This document shows positions 32,980 to 45,007 of a stretch of 64,000 bases of DNA, piece by piece; positions within the stretch are counted from its first letter, which is position 1, and each line of letters begins with the position of its first letter. Source of the DNA: Piper betle (taxonomy: Eukaryota; Streptophyta; Magnoliopsida; Piperales; Piperaceae); NCBI GenBank assembly GCA_033002965.1, contig JAURVB010012654.1:27181-91180 (forward strand). The letters run 5' to 3'. The translations under genes and the position numbers were made by a program. The notes below the pieces were generated by a model. That model did no database searches, had not been told where the DNA came from, and saw only the letters and a list, made by a program, of their open reading frames with translations.

Positions 32980-34100
32980 TGTAACGACCCGCCCTAGCTG
33001 GCCGGGGGTTACTAAAAAATATGAAGTATGAAAAATAAAATTTATAGACATGAGTCGTAACATGGCAAATAATTCTAGAAATTTACTAATCATAAAAATA
33101 AATCATGTTATAATAACATGCAACAATACATAAGATAAATTAACTATGTGAACACCAAGTCTCACAACCTCTGTCCGTTTCCCATAGCCACATTTATAAC
33201 ACAAGAGAATAAAAGGATATCCAATTTATTATTAATTCACCAAACCTAGGTTGGTTAGAGAACCACCAACCACACTCTTAATCCTCAGTCAGAAGCTACT
33301 CACCTATGGTCACAAAACCGTGTTAGTGATAAAACCACTAAGTTGCATAAGTAAATGAAACAAGTCAATATATACCCCATCATCATTTATTCAGTCTGTT
33401 AGTGATAATGAGCCTATGCTGAGCTCTAATTATTCCAGGAGGGGTGCCCGCCCCATCCAGCTGCAATCCCATGTATGCGCACGCACGCTACGTGGCCCAT
33501 GGCTTGTAGTTGACTATATTTGCCATTGACTCACCCTCTTGGTATCACAAGTGCATAATGAGTTGTCTTCCGCCACTGCGCCCTGTCACCCCTTTCGCCA
33601 TGAGGGCAAGTATTTTATCTTTCAAATAATTTTAAAGGTACGGCCCCGTGTCGGACTGAGTCAATTCCTTGACCCCGATTGCACTCGGCCCATGGTGGTC
33701 GAATCTGGGCTTAGGCCGACCAGGGCTGCCAAAAGGGAAAATACAACATTTTAAATAATTGTATGGACCTGGATGGTTCTCAAGTGAACTCGCAATCGCG
33801 ACCGATGATCTTAATCTAAACGACAAAATAAAATTATACATAAGTATAATTTTATTCGAGTAGAAATGCATGCAACTAAATGACTTAAATATATTATTAT
33901 TAAAACCTGACAACACAAAGTAGACAACATTCAACAATATTAATCATTTACAACAAGTCTAGTGAGATAATTAATTATTCATGTGACATAATCATTTAAG
34001 TCATACTTTACATTGTTTAAAACTAATTATTTAAATCACAATGCAAAGGATACCTCAAGAAATATTATTTTAAGTGACTTCACAAAGAAGCTTCAAACTT
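32980..34100 (-). mobile_element. Gypsy LTR-like sequence downstream of pol
   Basis: On the minus strand it ends ...GGGTCGTTACA (32980). The part at 33000-33330 is related to the LTR at 1501-1841, including the GTGGTTGGTGGTTCT stretch. The other LTR boundary is unclear; the sequence from about 33400 to 34100 does not match the 5' half of that LTR. No minisatellite is present. Confidence 0.55.
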
Positions 34101-34103
34101 AAA

Positions 34104-35740
34104 TTATTTTTCAATGCTTGGCATCAATGCTAATCTATATGCACGAGTTCCAACTCGAACCAAGATTGGAAACGGTCCTATGAATCTTGGCTTCAACTTC
34201 CTTGATGTTCTAAATATTATCACCTCTTTCGTAGGAGATGTCTTTAGGTACACGAGCTCCCCCACTTTGAACTCTAGGTCCCTCCTCTGAGTATCAACAT
34301 AACTCTTTTGCCAATCCTGAGCTGCCTTAAGCTTTTGTTGAATGAGTTTCACCTTTTCAGTTGCGTCCCTCACCATCTCTGGCCCTACTATAACTGCCTC
34401 GGTAGACTCAAACCAGCACGATGGAGACCTGCAGGGCCTACCATATAAGGCTTCAAATGGTGCCATCGCTATACTGGCGTGGTAAGAGTTATTGTAGGTG
34501 AATTTTGCCAAGGCTAAGTATTTCTCCCAATCTCCTCCCCAATTAAGGATGCAAGCTCTCACAAATCATCCAAAGTTTGAATAGTCCTCTCACTATGACC
34601 ATCAGTTTGGGGATGATATGCTGTACTCACCTTGATGTAGGTCCCCATGGCTTTTTGGAAAGCTTCACATAAATGTGAGGTGAATAGGGGATCTCGGTCA
34701 GAGATTATTTCCTTTGGAATGCCATGCAACTTCCCAATATTATCGATATACAATCCTACTAGGTATTCCGCCATCCTCATTTATTTCGTAGGGATGGAGT
34801 GAGCTACCTTAGTTAGTCAGTCCACAACGACCCATATGGAGTCATGCTTCTTCTAAGTCCTTGGTAGTTTTGCAATAAAATCACATGTGACACACTCCCA
34901 TTTCCAAGTAGGTATTTCTAAAGGTTGCAATAGTCCACTTGGTAGTTGATGTTGGGCTTTGATCTGTTGGCACGTCTGGCATTTGGAGACAAAATCCACA
35001 ACATCCCTCTTCATTCCAATCCACCAGTAAGTTCGCTTTAAATCCTGATACATTTGAGTAACTCCAGTGTGTATCAAGAACTTTGAAAGATGAGCCTCCT
35101 TCAGGATATTCCGCCTTAGTGGATCATCCTTAGGTACACACAACCTCCCTCTAAATCTAATCACACTATTGGAATCAGCTACAATGTCAGAAGTCTTGTC
35201 CAACATTTCATTTAGCTCCTCATCATCCATTTGTGCTAGCTTAACACGATCAACCAAATCATTGGAAATAACCAGATTTGCGAGTAACCCTGTTAGTTGC
35301 TCCACAGGGTTCCGACATAGTCCAAAGTCTAGCTGCTGACCCTTGTCCACCTTGCCCTTTTGACTCAATATGTCTGCTACAACTTTCGCCTTCCCTGGGT
35401 GGTATAAGAGTTGGAAGTCGTAGTCCTTTAAATATTCCATCCACCGCCTCTGTCGAAGGTTAAGGTCACGCTGGGCAAAGATATACTTCAAACTCTTGTG
35501 GTCAATGAAGACTTCAAACTTGGCTATATATAAGTAATGTCTCCAAATCATTAGGGCAAAAACAACTGCTACCAGTTCCAAATCATGGATTGCATAATTT
35601 TGTTCGTGAATCTTCAATTGACGAGAGGCTACCACTTTGCCTCCTTGCATAAGGACACATCCTAAACCTAACAGAGACGCATCATTGAAGAGTACGAATC
35701 CTTCATTACTTCAACGTACTAAAGTTAAATTGTTCTAGGA
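34104..35740 (-). pseudogene. Ty3/gypsy pol fragment: RNase H and integrase
   Basis: Minus-strand reading, in order: end of RT ([17 protein letters not shown], 35700), RNase H ([41 protein letters not shown]), the integrase H2C2 zinc region ([27 protein letters not shown]), the core (CDFIAKLPR; then EIISDRDPLFTSH and STAYHPQTDGHSERT), and the C-terminal part (YNNSYHASIAMAPFEALYGR, RRDLEFKVGELVYLK, LKPRFIGPFPI). Frames break near 34560 and 34800-34850, and reverse transcriptase is mostly missing. Inactive. Confidence 0.92.
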
Positions 35741-36789
35741 CACTTCAAAAGTTGATCCTTTATTGCTTTTGAGTTGTCATTTGAAATGACTTTACACATG
35801 TCTCTATATTTCATTGGTCCTCATACTTCCTATAAACCCACATCTTCCTACATAGTAGACTACAATTCATCGGTGCATTTTTTCTCGATTTAAGCATTGT
35901 CACTCATATGCATAGCTAAACTGGGGCATACTGTCCCATGACACTGTCATCTAGATCGTACAAGTGTCCCATACCACCCATACTACCTAAGTAACACCTC
36001 TGATTATAAAGGCGTCCCATATACACTCATTGGTTAAGTGTCATGTGTATCTAGCATGACACATAAGTGACACATCGTCCCATACCAGTCCTTATTCCTT
36101 AATCTGAAAACAACACACTTCTAGAATGTCATCTAACTAAATAAAATCTTTAAATATGCTAGAGGTATAACTCTGTAAATCCTCGACATCTTATATCCTT
36201 CCAAAGGCTCCCTTTATAATTTGTCCTTCGACTTATAACTTGTTCTTGATCTAGAGGTAGCCACCTCAATCCCCAAAAGAATTTGTCAGCTTTGGTCTTT
36301 TCAGTTGCGAAAATCCTAGGTGCAAAACGCCCCTTCGATTCGAGTAAAAAATAATAACTAATCCCCCACCTTCTCCTAAAAAAATAAAGAAAAATCCCAT
36401 AAAATATAATACACACCATAACATTTCAATGATATGCTTTATAACTAATAACCCACCCTAATACGTTGTTCAACCTAAAAATAATTCTTTGGTCTAACAC
36501 TAAAATAAATAAATAAAATCTGGGGGTACTCTAATATATTTTGATAACTTAGTCCGATGTTGTCTTATTGACATTATCATCATACACTTAGGCACACATG
36601 ACCCTCATGGTTCATAACACACGACCGGCCTCTGCTCAGTATGCGTGTTCTGAAATTAACGGTTGAACCAACGAGTTCTAACTATAAAACATTAACAATT
36701 ATTTTTTGTTAATGAATGCAAATAAATACACATTTAATGTTGTAAATAAGGCTACTAATTGAGCGAGCCAGCTCGCGAGAGCATGAATA
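35741..36789. repeat. Pol edge remnant and repeat block B, copy 2 (B2)
   Basis: 35741-35950 is decayed sequence next to pol with no readable domain. From about 35955 it matches B1 (7575-8440), including the AT-rich tail and the GAGCGAGCCAGCTCGCGAG palindrome-like end. No gene is seen. Confidence 0.55.
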
Positions 36790-37875
36790 GTGAGAGCTCG
36801 AGCGCCCGCCTTTTTGTTAAGAAAGCGTTATGGCCGAGAGCTGAGTGCTCGAGCGCCTAAATAGTGAGCGCTCAAGTGTTGGTAGCGGAAAACCTGATTT
36901 TTCTGATATTTTTGGAGAACCTGGTGGACCCCAATTAAAATATTTGGGTGGATACTTTATAAACTTGATTAGGGTTTTAAAGAAGAGAAAAAGTACAGCA
37001 TTAGATGACTAAGAGACGCCAGGAAAGACGAGAGAAGGAAGACAAAGAGGTTGGATCAGAAGAAGAAGACGCTGTCTCCAAAAGAGTTTTTCTTTATTTT
37101 TATTTACTTTCTTTGTAATTAAATGATGTCTTTCATATCACATGTGAATTTCTTGAGTTTAATAAAATACTTTATGGAGTAAATTCTTTTCTAGGATTTT
37201 CAATGACACTTAGTGCATTGATTAATAAAAGTTATTAATTTTTTTGTACGTGATTGTGATGTTGGATTTTCTATTTTATTCTTTTCACTAATGCTATCAT
37301 TAGCCTGATCACTTATTGATTGATTTAGAGATTTGATCTGGTCTAGAGATAGAAAGATTAAATTTGTCATTGAATGAATAGCCTTTGTTCATCTATTTTA
37401 GGTGATTCACATATGAGACAAAGATATACTCATATGTCTTGGGTAGCTATTAAGGGTAGAACTTAAAGTGTCAATTTGCATACACAATTTCATAGAGATA
37501 TAGGAGTTGGGTGAGACCGATAAGTTTATTGTGAAACTAAGAGATGTCAAAAATAATTAATTACCGTGGTTAATAATCCAAATGTGCAACTCACAAGTAG
37601 AAGTTATAACTTTAATCATATAGAGCACTAGGTGATATTGAAAATCTTAGGTTTGTCGTCTTCAAGTAATATTTGATTTAAATATTGCATATTAGATTAG
37701 TTTAGTCTCAATCCATAATTTAATCACTCTTTGAATTCATTTCTATTTAAGTACAATTAATTAAATTAGTTTTGGTAACTAAAAATTTGTAGTAATAATT
37801 CCTCGTGGGAGGATACTTTCTTATCATTTTTATTACTTGATTCGGCACATGCACTTGCGTTATAATTTCCACATC
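36790..37875 (+). mobile_element. 5'-truncated solo LTR upstream of G3
   Basis: Same family and truncation as 8440-9529, ending ...CACATCA at 37875. The shared truncation point indicates copying by segmental duplication rather than a new insertion. Confidence 0.65.
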
Positions 37876-38030
37876 AACTGTGTAGACGCCGCTTCGGGTA
37901 TCCTCCTCCTCTGGCCTCAGTAGGAACAGGTGCGCACTTTTGTGCTTTCTCTTCGGTTTTGGTTGCTTTCGTTGGTTGTGTTGCGTTGCAATCTGAGAAG
38001 TGAGAGTAAGAGTTTCTTGGTTAGGTGGCT

Positions 38031-38686
38031 ATGGGCGGCAAGCAAGAGATGCATATTTTTGATGGGGGTTTGTCTTGAGAGACTACTGATTGGCAGTTGG
38101 AAGATGCTTTCGGTTGAGTCGGGAACATTTTTGCGTCGGACACCTTCTACCTAGCCCTTCACCTCACCGACAAGGTCTTCTTCGCGCTCTTCATTGTCTC
38201 TGCCCACTATCTCATGGATCGATGGCGTGAGAAGATCCGCACCTCCACCCCTCTCCACGTCCTCAACCTCTCCGAGATCGTCCTCATCTTTTGCCTTCCT
38301 TGCCTCCTTGGCTTCTTCGGCATTCACTTCGTCCAAACCTTCATCTCTTGCCCCGACAATTTCATCCTTGCCCCGTCTGCTGCATCCTAGCCACTGGCAC
38401 CGCCCAAAATCATTGGCGAGGATTCTGACATGGTCACCAATGTCGTCTCCGGCATCGCCCCCTCCTACTCCTTGGAGGCTCCGCTGGGTGACTGCTGCTG
38501 CGCCGTGACAATCCACCGCCAGGTGGAGGAGGTGGCCACCGAGCAGTCCCTGAGTGGCCTGTTGCTGGATGTAATGTCGGTGGGGTACGTCCAGATCCTG
38601 GTAGGGATAGCTGGGCTGCGGGTGCTTGGTTGCCAGCAGCAACATGGATTGCAAGGTCATCGCCCTGTCCAGTGGGGTGTTGAGCA
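38031..38686 (+). pseudogene. G3: RRM start fused to HMG-CoA reductase exon 1 (pseudogene)
   Basis: ATG at 38031, same chimera as G1, G2 and G4. RRM coding is followed from about 38144 by reductase ([29 protein letters not shown]). A 1-base gain near 38289 shifts the frame. Downstream, GFDYDSILGQCY is deleted near 38570, as is the part before CLVAS near 38625. It is the most rearranged of the four. The hAT-like element follows. Confidence 0.8.
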
Positions 38687-39409
38687 TTGGGGTGGGCATC
38701 GGTCGTATGGATGTTGAACAACAGGGGTTGCAAGGTCATCGCCCTGTCCAGCGGGGTACTCATTGTTTGAGTTGTCCGTCGGGCCCGAGCAGTGTCTGTG
38801 GACAGCCTGAAATAATAATCTTACCCTAACGAGTACTGTTTACAGAGAGCCCTCATCTCCTCTGCTGCTGCCTGTGGCCGCCCTGCTCACTTCCTGAGTA
38901 CCTCTCTGCCTCCCTCCGTCTCCTGTGCACTGCCTGCATAACCCGACCCCCCCCTCCCGGTGCTGCCTGCAAACCCTCTCCGCCGCCCTGTTAGTTGCCT
39001 GCGGACCCTAGGGCGCCCTGCATGCCAGGTACAGCCTCCACCGCCGCCTACCTCTGCTGCCCTGTGCCTCATCTTTCTACTTCTTATTATAATTTTTATC
39101 TGCAAATTTTCAACTAAGTAAAGGTCAAGTCTTTTATTTTATATCTATTCAATTTCGGATTAATACTAATTTTTAATTATTGTTGAGATGATTAAAGTGC
39201 ACAGTCCTTTTTGATTTATAGTACATAATATTAGCCTTATAAATGTTATTGATATAAAATATCAGACACTTGGTCAGTCGTTTGGTCGGACAAAGAAATG
39301 TCCATGTTTGGTTTGTTTTAATTCAGCCGAATTTGGTCGGTCAAATTCGGTCGGACATGCTTCGGACTTTGGTCGGACTCGGTAATTTAAACGTCCCCGC
39401 CCATCCCTA
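38687..39409. mobile_element. hAT-like element in G3 (about 723 bp)
   Basis: Ends TTGGGGTGGGC and GCCCATCCCTA, each with one change from G1 and G2. The left 8-mer GTTGAGCA is one change from GTTGAGCG. It contains a local duplication of reductase-derived sequence near 38720-38760. Confidence 0.72.
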
Positions 39410-40100
39410 ATCAAGCGTGCTGCTGTGCGACGCATGGCCCGTTCTCTCGTTGTCCAGTTCAGATCCGCGAAGAGGGCCACCGCTTTGAAGTTCTTCCTCG
39501 AAGATCCGATGAACTTCGAGAATATGTTCATCATCTTTAACAGGATAGCTTTTTGACTTTATGTTTTCTTTGGATTTTTCTTTGGAAAAAGAAAACATTT
39601 TTTGTTTGTTTAGAAAGATGGAACTGAAAGTTTCAATCTTTTTCTTCGCCTTATGTTAGTGTATGAATCTTCCACGAAATTGACCGTGGGATGGTGATTG
39701 TCGTCCTGCTGCTCTCTCGTTGTCCAGTTCAGATCCGCGAAGAGGGCCACCGCTTTGAAGTTCTTCCTCAAAGACCCGATGAACTTCGAGAATATGTTCG
39801 TCATCTTTAACAGGATCACTTTTTGACTCTATGTTTTCTTTGGATTTTTCTTTCAAAAAAGAAATCATTTTTTATTTGTTTAGAAAGATGGAACTGATAG
39901 TTTCAATATTTTTCTTCGCCTTATGTTACTGTTTGAATCTTCCACGAAATTGACTGTGGGATGGTGACTGTCGTCCGTGTTTTTTGAATTTGTTGTTTTA
40001 CTATTCTAGACTTTTTGTCAAAAGTTCAAAAAATATATCACTACATCTTCTTATTAATTAAATTATCTACTAGTAAATTTTCTTTTGCATAAATTTAATT
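39410..40100 (+). pseudogene. G3: end of reductase exon 1 with a 270-bp tandem duplication
   Basis: The reductase exon end (RSAKRATALKFFLEDPMNFENMF) occurs twice, at about 39443-39545 and 39713-39830, with a period near 270 bp that includes the intron start. The second copy joins the shared T-rich tail up to about 40100. Confidence 0.75.
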
Positions 40101-40122
40101 AAATTATTTACTTTAGATGGTG

Positions 40123-40543
40123 TCACCAGGGACGAATCTTCTTGTGGGATGGTGTCACCAGGGACGAATCTGTTAGCAAGCTAACAAAGGGTGACAAGTT
40201 ACCTCCATTATTGTTGTTCGACGTGACAAGGACCCGAGACATAGGAGTTAGGAGGAATCCCTCATCACCATCCTCACGTTTATGAACGGGAACAGACGTT
40301 GGAGTGAACAAGGAGGCGCATGAGTCGGCGGAGATGGCTGGTTTTGTTTGGTGGAATGGGTATGGAGGCAGCGAGGTCGGCTATGTTGATTGGTGTTTGG
40401 GCATGGCTATGTATTATATCGGAGATGCCCAATTCCACCGCACACATAATCGACATGGAATTTATGAAGCTGAACAACAAGTTCCATAGCTGAGATTGAG
40501 CATCAATTGAGTATCGATGCATCTCTTTATTCATCTCAAACAT
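40123..40543 (-). pseudogene. OMT-A': 5' half of OMT exon 1
   Basis: Paralog of OMT-A: ATG at 40543, then YSIDAQSQLWNLLF, INSMSIMCAVELGISDIIHSH and RRLMRLLVHSNV, a frame change near 40290, then VHKREDGDEGFLLTPMSRVLV. It stops near 40125 with a short tandem duplication (GATGGTGTCACCAGGGACG, twice) at the joint with G3. The SAM-binding half and exon 2 are missing. A TATA box lies at 40634-40642. Confidence 0.88.
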
Positions 40544-40559
40544 TCACCAAACAGAGGTC

Positions 40560-42078
40560 ACCAATGTAATGGGAGGATATTAGAACAGGAACAAATGATG
40601 AGTTGTTGATCTCCATTGTGTGTCCGCTGCAGATATTTATAGATGAATTAATACGTTAAGGTGTAAGCTTCTAATTAATTTGTGTAATAGTTAATGTAAA
40701 AACCAATTTATTAATAAGAACGCTAAGTTGGCCGAAGTGAAAGGTGGGAGAAGATTGGTCAATTTTTATTCATTTTATATTTTAATGGTTAAGAGGTCAT
40801 ATTTTTGTGAAAGGTTCTGGATGGAGAAGACGTGGATGCAGTGGGATCAAACAAGGTAAAGATAAAGATGTAACACGACAAGTAATTTATATCGGAATTT
40901 TTGTAGGAGCTAGAATTTTTATTTAGAGCCATTTAGTGGGTCCCACTATTTAAAATATACAAAAATAAATAAAAATATAAATAATAAGGCTAATTATAAA
41001 ATTTTAACTGAATTTAATATTTTTAACCCCTTTAATCTTAATTATCAAAATAATTATAAAAAAATTAATTTTAAAATATAAATTAATTTGCACTTCTTTT
41101 GAAAATATAAAAGTAGGATCAAACGCAAGCATTACAGATCAAAAAGGATCACAGGTCAGACAAACAAAACTAAGGACCAAACACTATAAAAAAGACAATG
41201 ATCCATACTTGTTACTCCTTTTACTAACACTGATTTTAGGCAATAATTCTTTTTTGGCAAATTCATGTGGAATGATCAAGGTCTGTTACTATGTTAAGTA
41301 TTTGTTAATTGTTAAATTATTCATTTATGCCACCAGCAGTTTAACAAGTGCAAATGCAGGTTTTTTAAAAGAGTTTAGCTGTATTATAATCAATGCCCCA
41401 AAAATGGATTATTTAAAGTACTGTTTAATATTGCTGTAGATAAAATATAGGTAAGTCAAGTCGAGAGCATTTTGTAGACCTACTAAACTGCAACTTTAAT
41501 TTGCTTTAACATAAAATTTTTTTGGTAGGTCTCATATAATCATTTTTGGACCCGATATAACAATTTAGTAACTGATATAATCTGAGTTGCACCACTCAGG
41601 GCACCTCATCATAAAAAATGGTTTATTTCATGATTTTTTAACAGAAAGGTGAGATAAAAATATCAATTTCTTCCATGCCTTTCCCCAAAAAGAGCGTGTA
41701 AAAACTTTTTTCCGCTAGGCTTTTCTCAACACCTCTTTTCTCCAATGTTTACGATTGAAGAATTTTTCGGACGTGGAGAAATTTAAAAAAATTAACATAT
41801 GTTCCATGGCCAAATAATTGTCGATCACATACTCCCCAATATGAAAATAAAAGTGCCAAGAAAAAATTATTTATTCTTTTAGGGTCTCCTCCAATATTTG
41901 CGGGTCAAAAACTAATTCATTATACTCACTATGTTATCTTGTGTGCATTTACTTAACTTTTTGTATAGAAATCACGGGTCTGCACGTAACTAGATAAATT
42001 CAACAACGGCGTATTGTAAGTAGTAACATTCCCATTCGAACTCCTCCCGCCTGTTGATGAGAACTTGACTCGACTTAA
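40560..42078. other. Intergenic region between OMT-A' and OMT-E
   Basis: Close copy of 15890-17430, with a 40-bp loss near 40805. No gene is supported. It ends at the left target copy of the 535-bp insertion. Confidence 0.6.
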
Positions 42079-42613
42079 TGTTTAGAAAAATCCCCAAAAT
42101 TGGAGATCAACCATAGCGAACAAAAGTAATGGGAAAATAAGACAAGAGAAATAAGATAAAGCAAAACAAAACAAGAGCAGAATTTAGCGTGGAAAACCTT
42201 CTTTCAATTAAGGGTCAAAAACTACGGGCAACAACGATACTTCAACCAAAGATTATATTCATCAAATATATATAGAGATGTACAAGAAGAATACTCACAC
42301 ACCCTATACTATTTAAATTACAAGATTTCACTTTCTCTTAATACTCCGTATAAGATAAACTCATGAATATTTTTCCCTCTTCTTTTATCTCTATATCTCT
42401 CTTTTTCTTGTCTTTTCTTCTGCTTGTCTTATCTTCTACTTGTCTTGCCTTTTTAGAATGAGGTAAATGAAGCTCAATTTATACAGAAGCTTTGAGAACC
42501 TTCAATCTCCATGGAACAACTAACAGCCACCTCTGTTAATATTCCGAGATTTCTTTAGTATTCTAAGTGTGACAATAGGCTACATATCATTAATACAATT
42601 ACACATATTAACC
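42079..42613 (-). mobile_element. Solo-LTR-like insertion (535 bp)
   Basis: This is absent from the paralogous sites at 17430 (GAGTTAAGAG) and is flanked by CTTAA (42074-42078) and GTTAA (42614-42618), a 5-bp target duplication with one change. It starts TGTTTAG and ends AACC (an AACA end with one change would fit an LTR). The minus strand has a TATA-like TATAAATTGAG near 42480. The superfamily is not determinable; copia is a guess. Confidence 0.6.
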
Positions 42614-42983
42614 GTTAAGAGATCCAATTCCAATACAACTTCCATAGTCGACCGATGCCGAGCTGATGACCAGAACCCAACAATACAATTTGGTGCATCA
42701 AATACAATAAAATGCAGACAAGATTTGCAGTGATCTTCCAGGTGCAATGCACAATATCATCCATACTCGCTAGCCATCGTATAATAATGGTCATGACAGT
42801 CAAGAGCCTTCCATTTGTCAAAATAATTTTATTAATGCTTCTCTTGCTGATCTATTCCAGTGATCACTATAAATAGTCTACCAAGATATCCAACATGCTT
42901 CCCAACATCACAATAGGTGTCCAAAAGTTGCTCAAACTATACCTTAGATAGCTTCTTAATCTGGACCAAATCAGATGGCTATC
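42614..42983 (+). promoter_or_regulatory. OMT-E upstream region with TATA box
   Basis: Homologous to 17435-17804 and 22170-22555. CTATAAATAG is at 42867-42876. The leader is cut by the retroelement after CTATC (42979-42983), so promoter and coding start are now 2.4 kb apart. Confidence 0.65.
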
Positions 42984-43416
42984 TGGTAGGATTTTCCTCA
43001 CCAAGGTCGACGATGACCTCTTTCCCCTTAGTTCCTTGCTTGTTCCCCTGCTTGGCTGGTGCCATGGAGGAGACGATTGGCCTGGAATCTGAAGGGAGTT
43101 GGAGAAATGGTTGAGATGATGGAGGATGGGACAGTGGTTAAACCCTGCTCCCAGGAAGATCTCCCTAGAAAATAGGAAGAAGAACAAAGAACAAAGATAA
43201 GAAGAAAACAAAGATTTAATTCATCAAAAGTCATGTCCTTTACAATCAGTCTCTCCCCCTTATATAGCCACACTTCCTAGTTTTCCCCCATTACAATTTA
43301 TTCTCATTATTCACCTCGAATTCATCCTTACAATTTATTCTCATTATTCACCTCGAATTCATGGATCTCGCAATGCCCCGTAACGCCCTTTCGTTCTACT
43401 CACTTTATTCATACCA
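42984..43416 (-). repeat. 3' LTR of aminotransferase element copy 2
   Basis: 433 bp, apparently identical to 44926-45358. The stop codon of the fusion frame (43409-43411) lies in its first bases. Confidence 0.95.
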
Positions 43417-45007
43417 TTACCCTCCCCTTTACAAGAACCTTGTCCCCAAGGTTGTACAGATTACGAATTACAAGGAAGTATCCGCCATTGGAGTAGTATA
43501 AGGTAAGAAATTGGTACAGGAATAACAGCTGGCCAAGGCGCGACGAAATGCCATGCTTCAAAGCCAATGCATTAATCCCAGCAGCAATAGACGTGCACCT
43601 GTTTGATCCCAAGTGGCCCCCAATCTGCTGAATGCCACAAGTACCAAGCCTGGCCTTAGAAGTTAAAGATGCAGAAATAACAGCAATAACAAGAACAGAG
43701 GGCAATGTTTGCTCCCAGGATAGAGGAGACCCTAGTTTCTCAAGGTTTTCTCTAAAAGCAGACCGCATTCCAATTATCCGGTCAGCCATGTCCTTCACCT
43801 CCTTGAGCCACAAACTCTTCAGTTCAGGATCGCCAAGTATTGTAGAGACAATAAGAGCACCATGAATTGGTGGATTGCTATACATAGGCCTAGCTAATTG
43901 CTGCAACTGAATCTTCACAGCTACAGCTTTCTTGTCATCTTCACAGAGAACACTGAGGCAACCTACTCTTTGACCATAAAGGCCCATATTTGTGGCATAT
44001 GATTGAGCGCATCCAATTAAATGGCCATCTTCAAGAAAGATACGAATGGCTTTTGCATCTCTCTCCGGATCACCACTTGCAAAACCTTGGTATGCCATGT
44101 CAAAGAAGGCAAAATGATTCTTCACCTTGAACTGGTATGACATCTCTCTCCACTGTTCTTCTGTTGGATCTACTCCAGTAGGATTGTGTGCACATGCATG
44201 AAGCAAGAAGAAGGAACCATTTGGTGCATTCTTGATATCATCCATCATTGAAGCAAAATCTAGCCCCCTTGTCTCCGGATGATAGTAATGGAAAGTTCTT
44301 TGGGGCACCTGAGCATCTCTCCAAATATTATGATGGTTGGCCCAAGTTGGCACTGGTATGTAGATCTGGGAATCAGGAATGAAGCGCTTCTGAAAATCAG
44401 CAAAGAGTCGGCATGCACCAGTTCCAGAAAGTGCTTGCACCGCTGCAATTCTTTTATCCTTAATTAGGTGAGAGTTATCCCCATATGCCAGCTTCAATGT
44501 TTCCTCTACCATTGCTAGACTCCCACCCATCGGATGATACTCCATATTCTTATGTCCGGCGATCCGCCTCTCGGCTTCCCGGACGCACTCAAAAACAACC
44601 GGCTTCCCATCGTCATCCCGGTACGTTTGCGGAATCCTTCCTCCCGACATCCTTGCCTGTTCTTCCCTTTGGGTGTTTCTTCGACTATCTTGCCATTGAT
44701 CATCAATATCCAACCCAACAGGAACCCTCATATGAGGTGTCCCAACTCCCTCACGATTATCCAGATTCCCCCTATCCTCAACCCTCGATTGCAGTAACAA
44801 TTCGAGTTTTGCAGAAATTTCAGCAACAGCAGTAATCAAGTAATCCTGAATCTGTTTAATGTGAGATAATTCAATCGAGTTTGGTGATGGATTCGTACCT
44901 CCCTCGCCTTGCTCTGATGCCAAATTGGTAGGATTTTCCTCACCAAGGTCGACGATGACCTCTTTCCCCTTAGTTCCTTGCTTGTTCCCCTGCTTGGCTG
45001 GTGCCAT
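43409..45007 (-). CDS. Gag-like/aspartate aminotransferase fusion protein, 532 aa
   Basis: One open frame from inside the 5' LTR (ATG 45007) to the first bases of the 3' LTR. Residues 1-27 come from the LTR. About 28-128 are gag-like, hydrophilic sequence (IKQIQDYLITAVAEISAKLE). Residues 129-432 match plant class I aspartate aminotransferase, closest to the mitochondrial type: PMGGS, LSGTGACRLFADFQKRF, HNPTGVDP (274-281), FFDMAYQGFASG (Asp303, Tyr306) and Arg347. The PLP-binding Lys of SYAKNMG is Thr339, so transamination is not expected. The enzyme's N-terminal ~70 and C-terminal ~60 residues are missing. Residues 433-532 are unassigned; the tail NLGDKVLVKG resembles the end of gypsy chromodomain integrases. 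No introns. Expression is unknown. Confidence 0.9.
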   Translation of the reverse strand: MAPAKQGNKQGTKGKEVIVDLGEENPTNLASEQGEGGTNPSPNSIELSHIKQIQDYLITAVAEISAKLELLLQSRVEDRGNLDNREGVGTPHMRVPVGLDIDDQWQDSRRNTQREEQARMSGGRIPQTYRDDDGKPVVFECVREAERRIAGHKNMEYHPMGGSLAMVEETLKLAYGDNSHLIKDKRIAAVQALSGTGACRLFADFQKRFIPDSQIYIPVPTWANHHNIWRDAQVPQRTFHYYHPETRGLDFASMMDDIKNAPNGSFFLLHACAHNPTGVDPTEEQWREMSYQFKVKNHFAFFDMAYQGFASGDPERDAKAIRIFLEDGHLIGCAQSYATNMGLYGQRVGCLSVLCEDDKKAVAVKIQLQQLARPMYSNPPIHGALIVSTILGDPELKSLWLKEVKDMADRIIGMRSAFRENLEKLGSPLSWEQTLPSVLVIAVISASLTSKARLGTCGIQQIGGHLGSNRCTSIAAGINALALKHGISSRLGQLLFLYQFLTLYYSNGGYFLVIRNLYNLGDKVLVKGRVMV

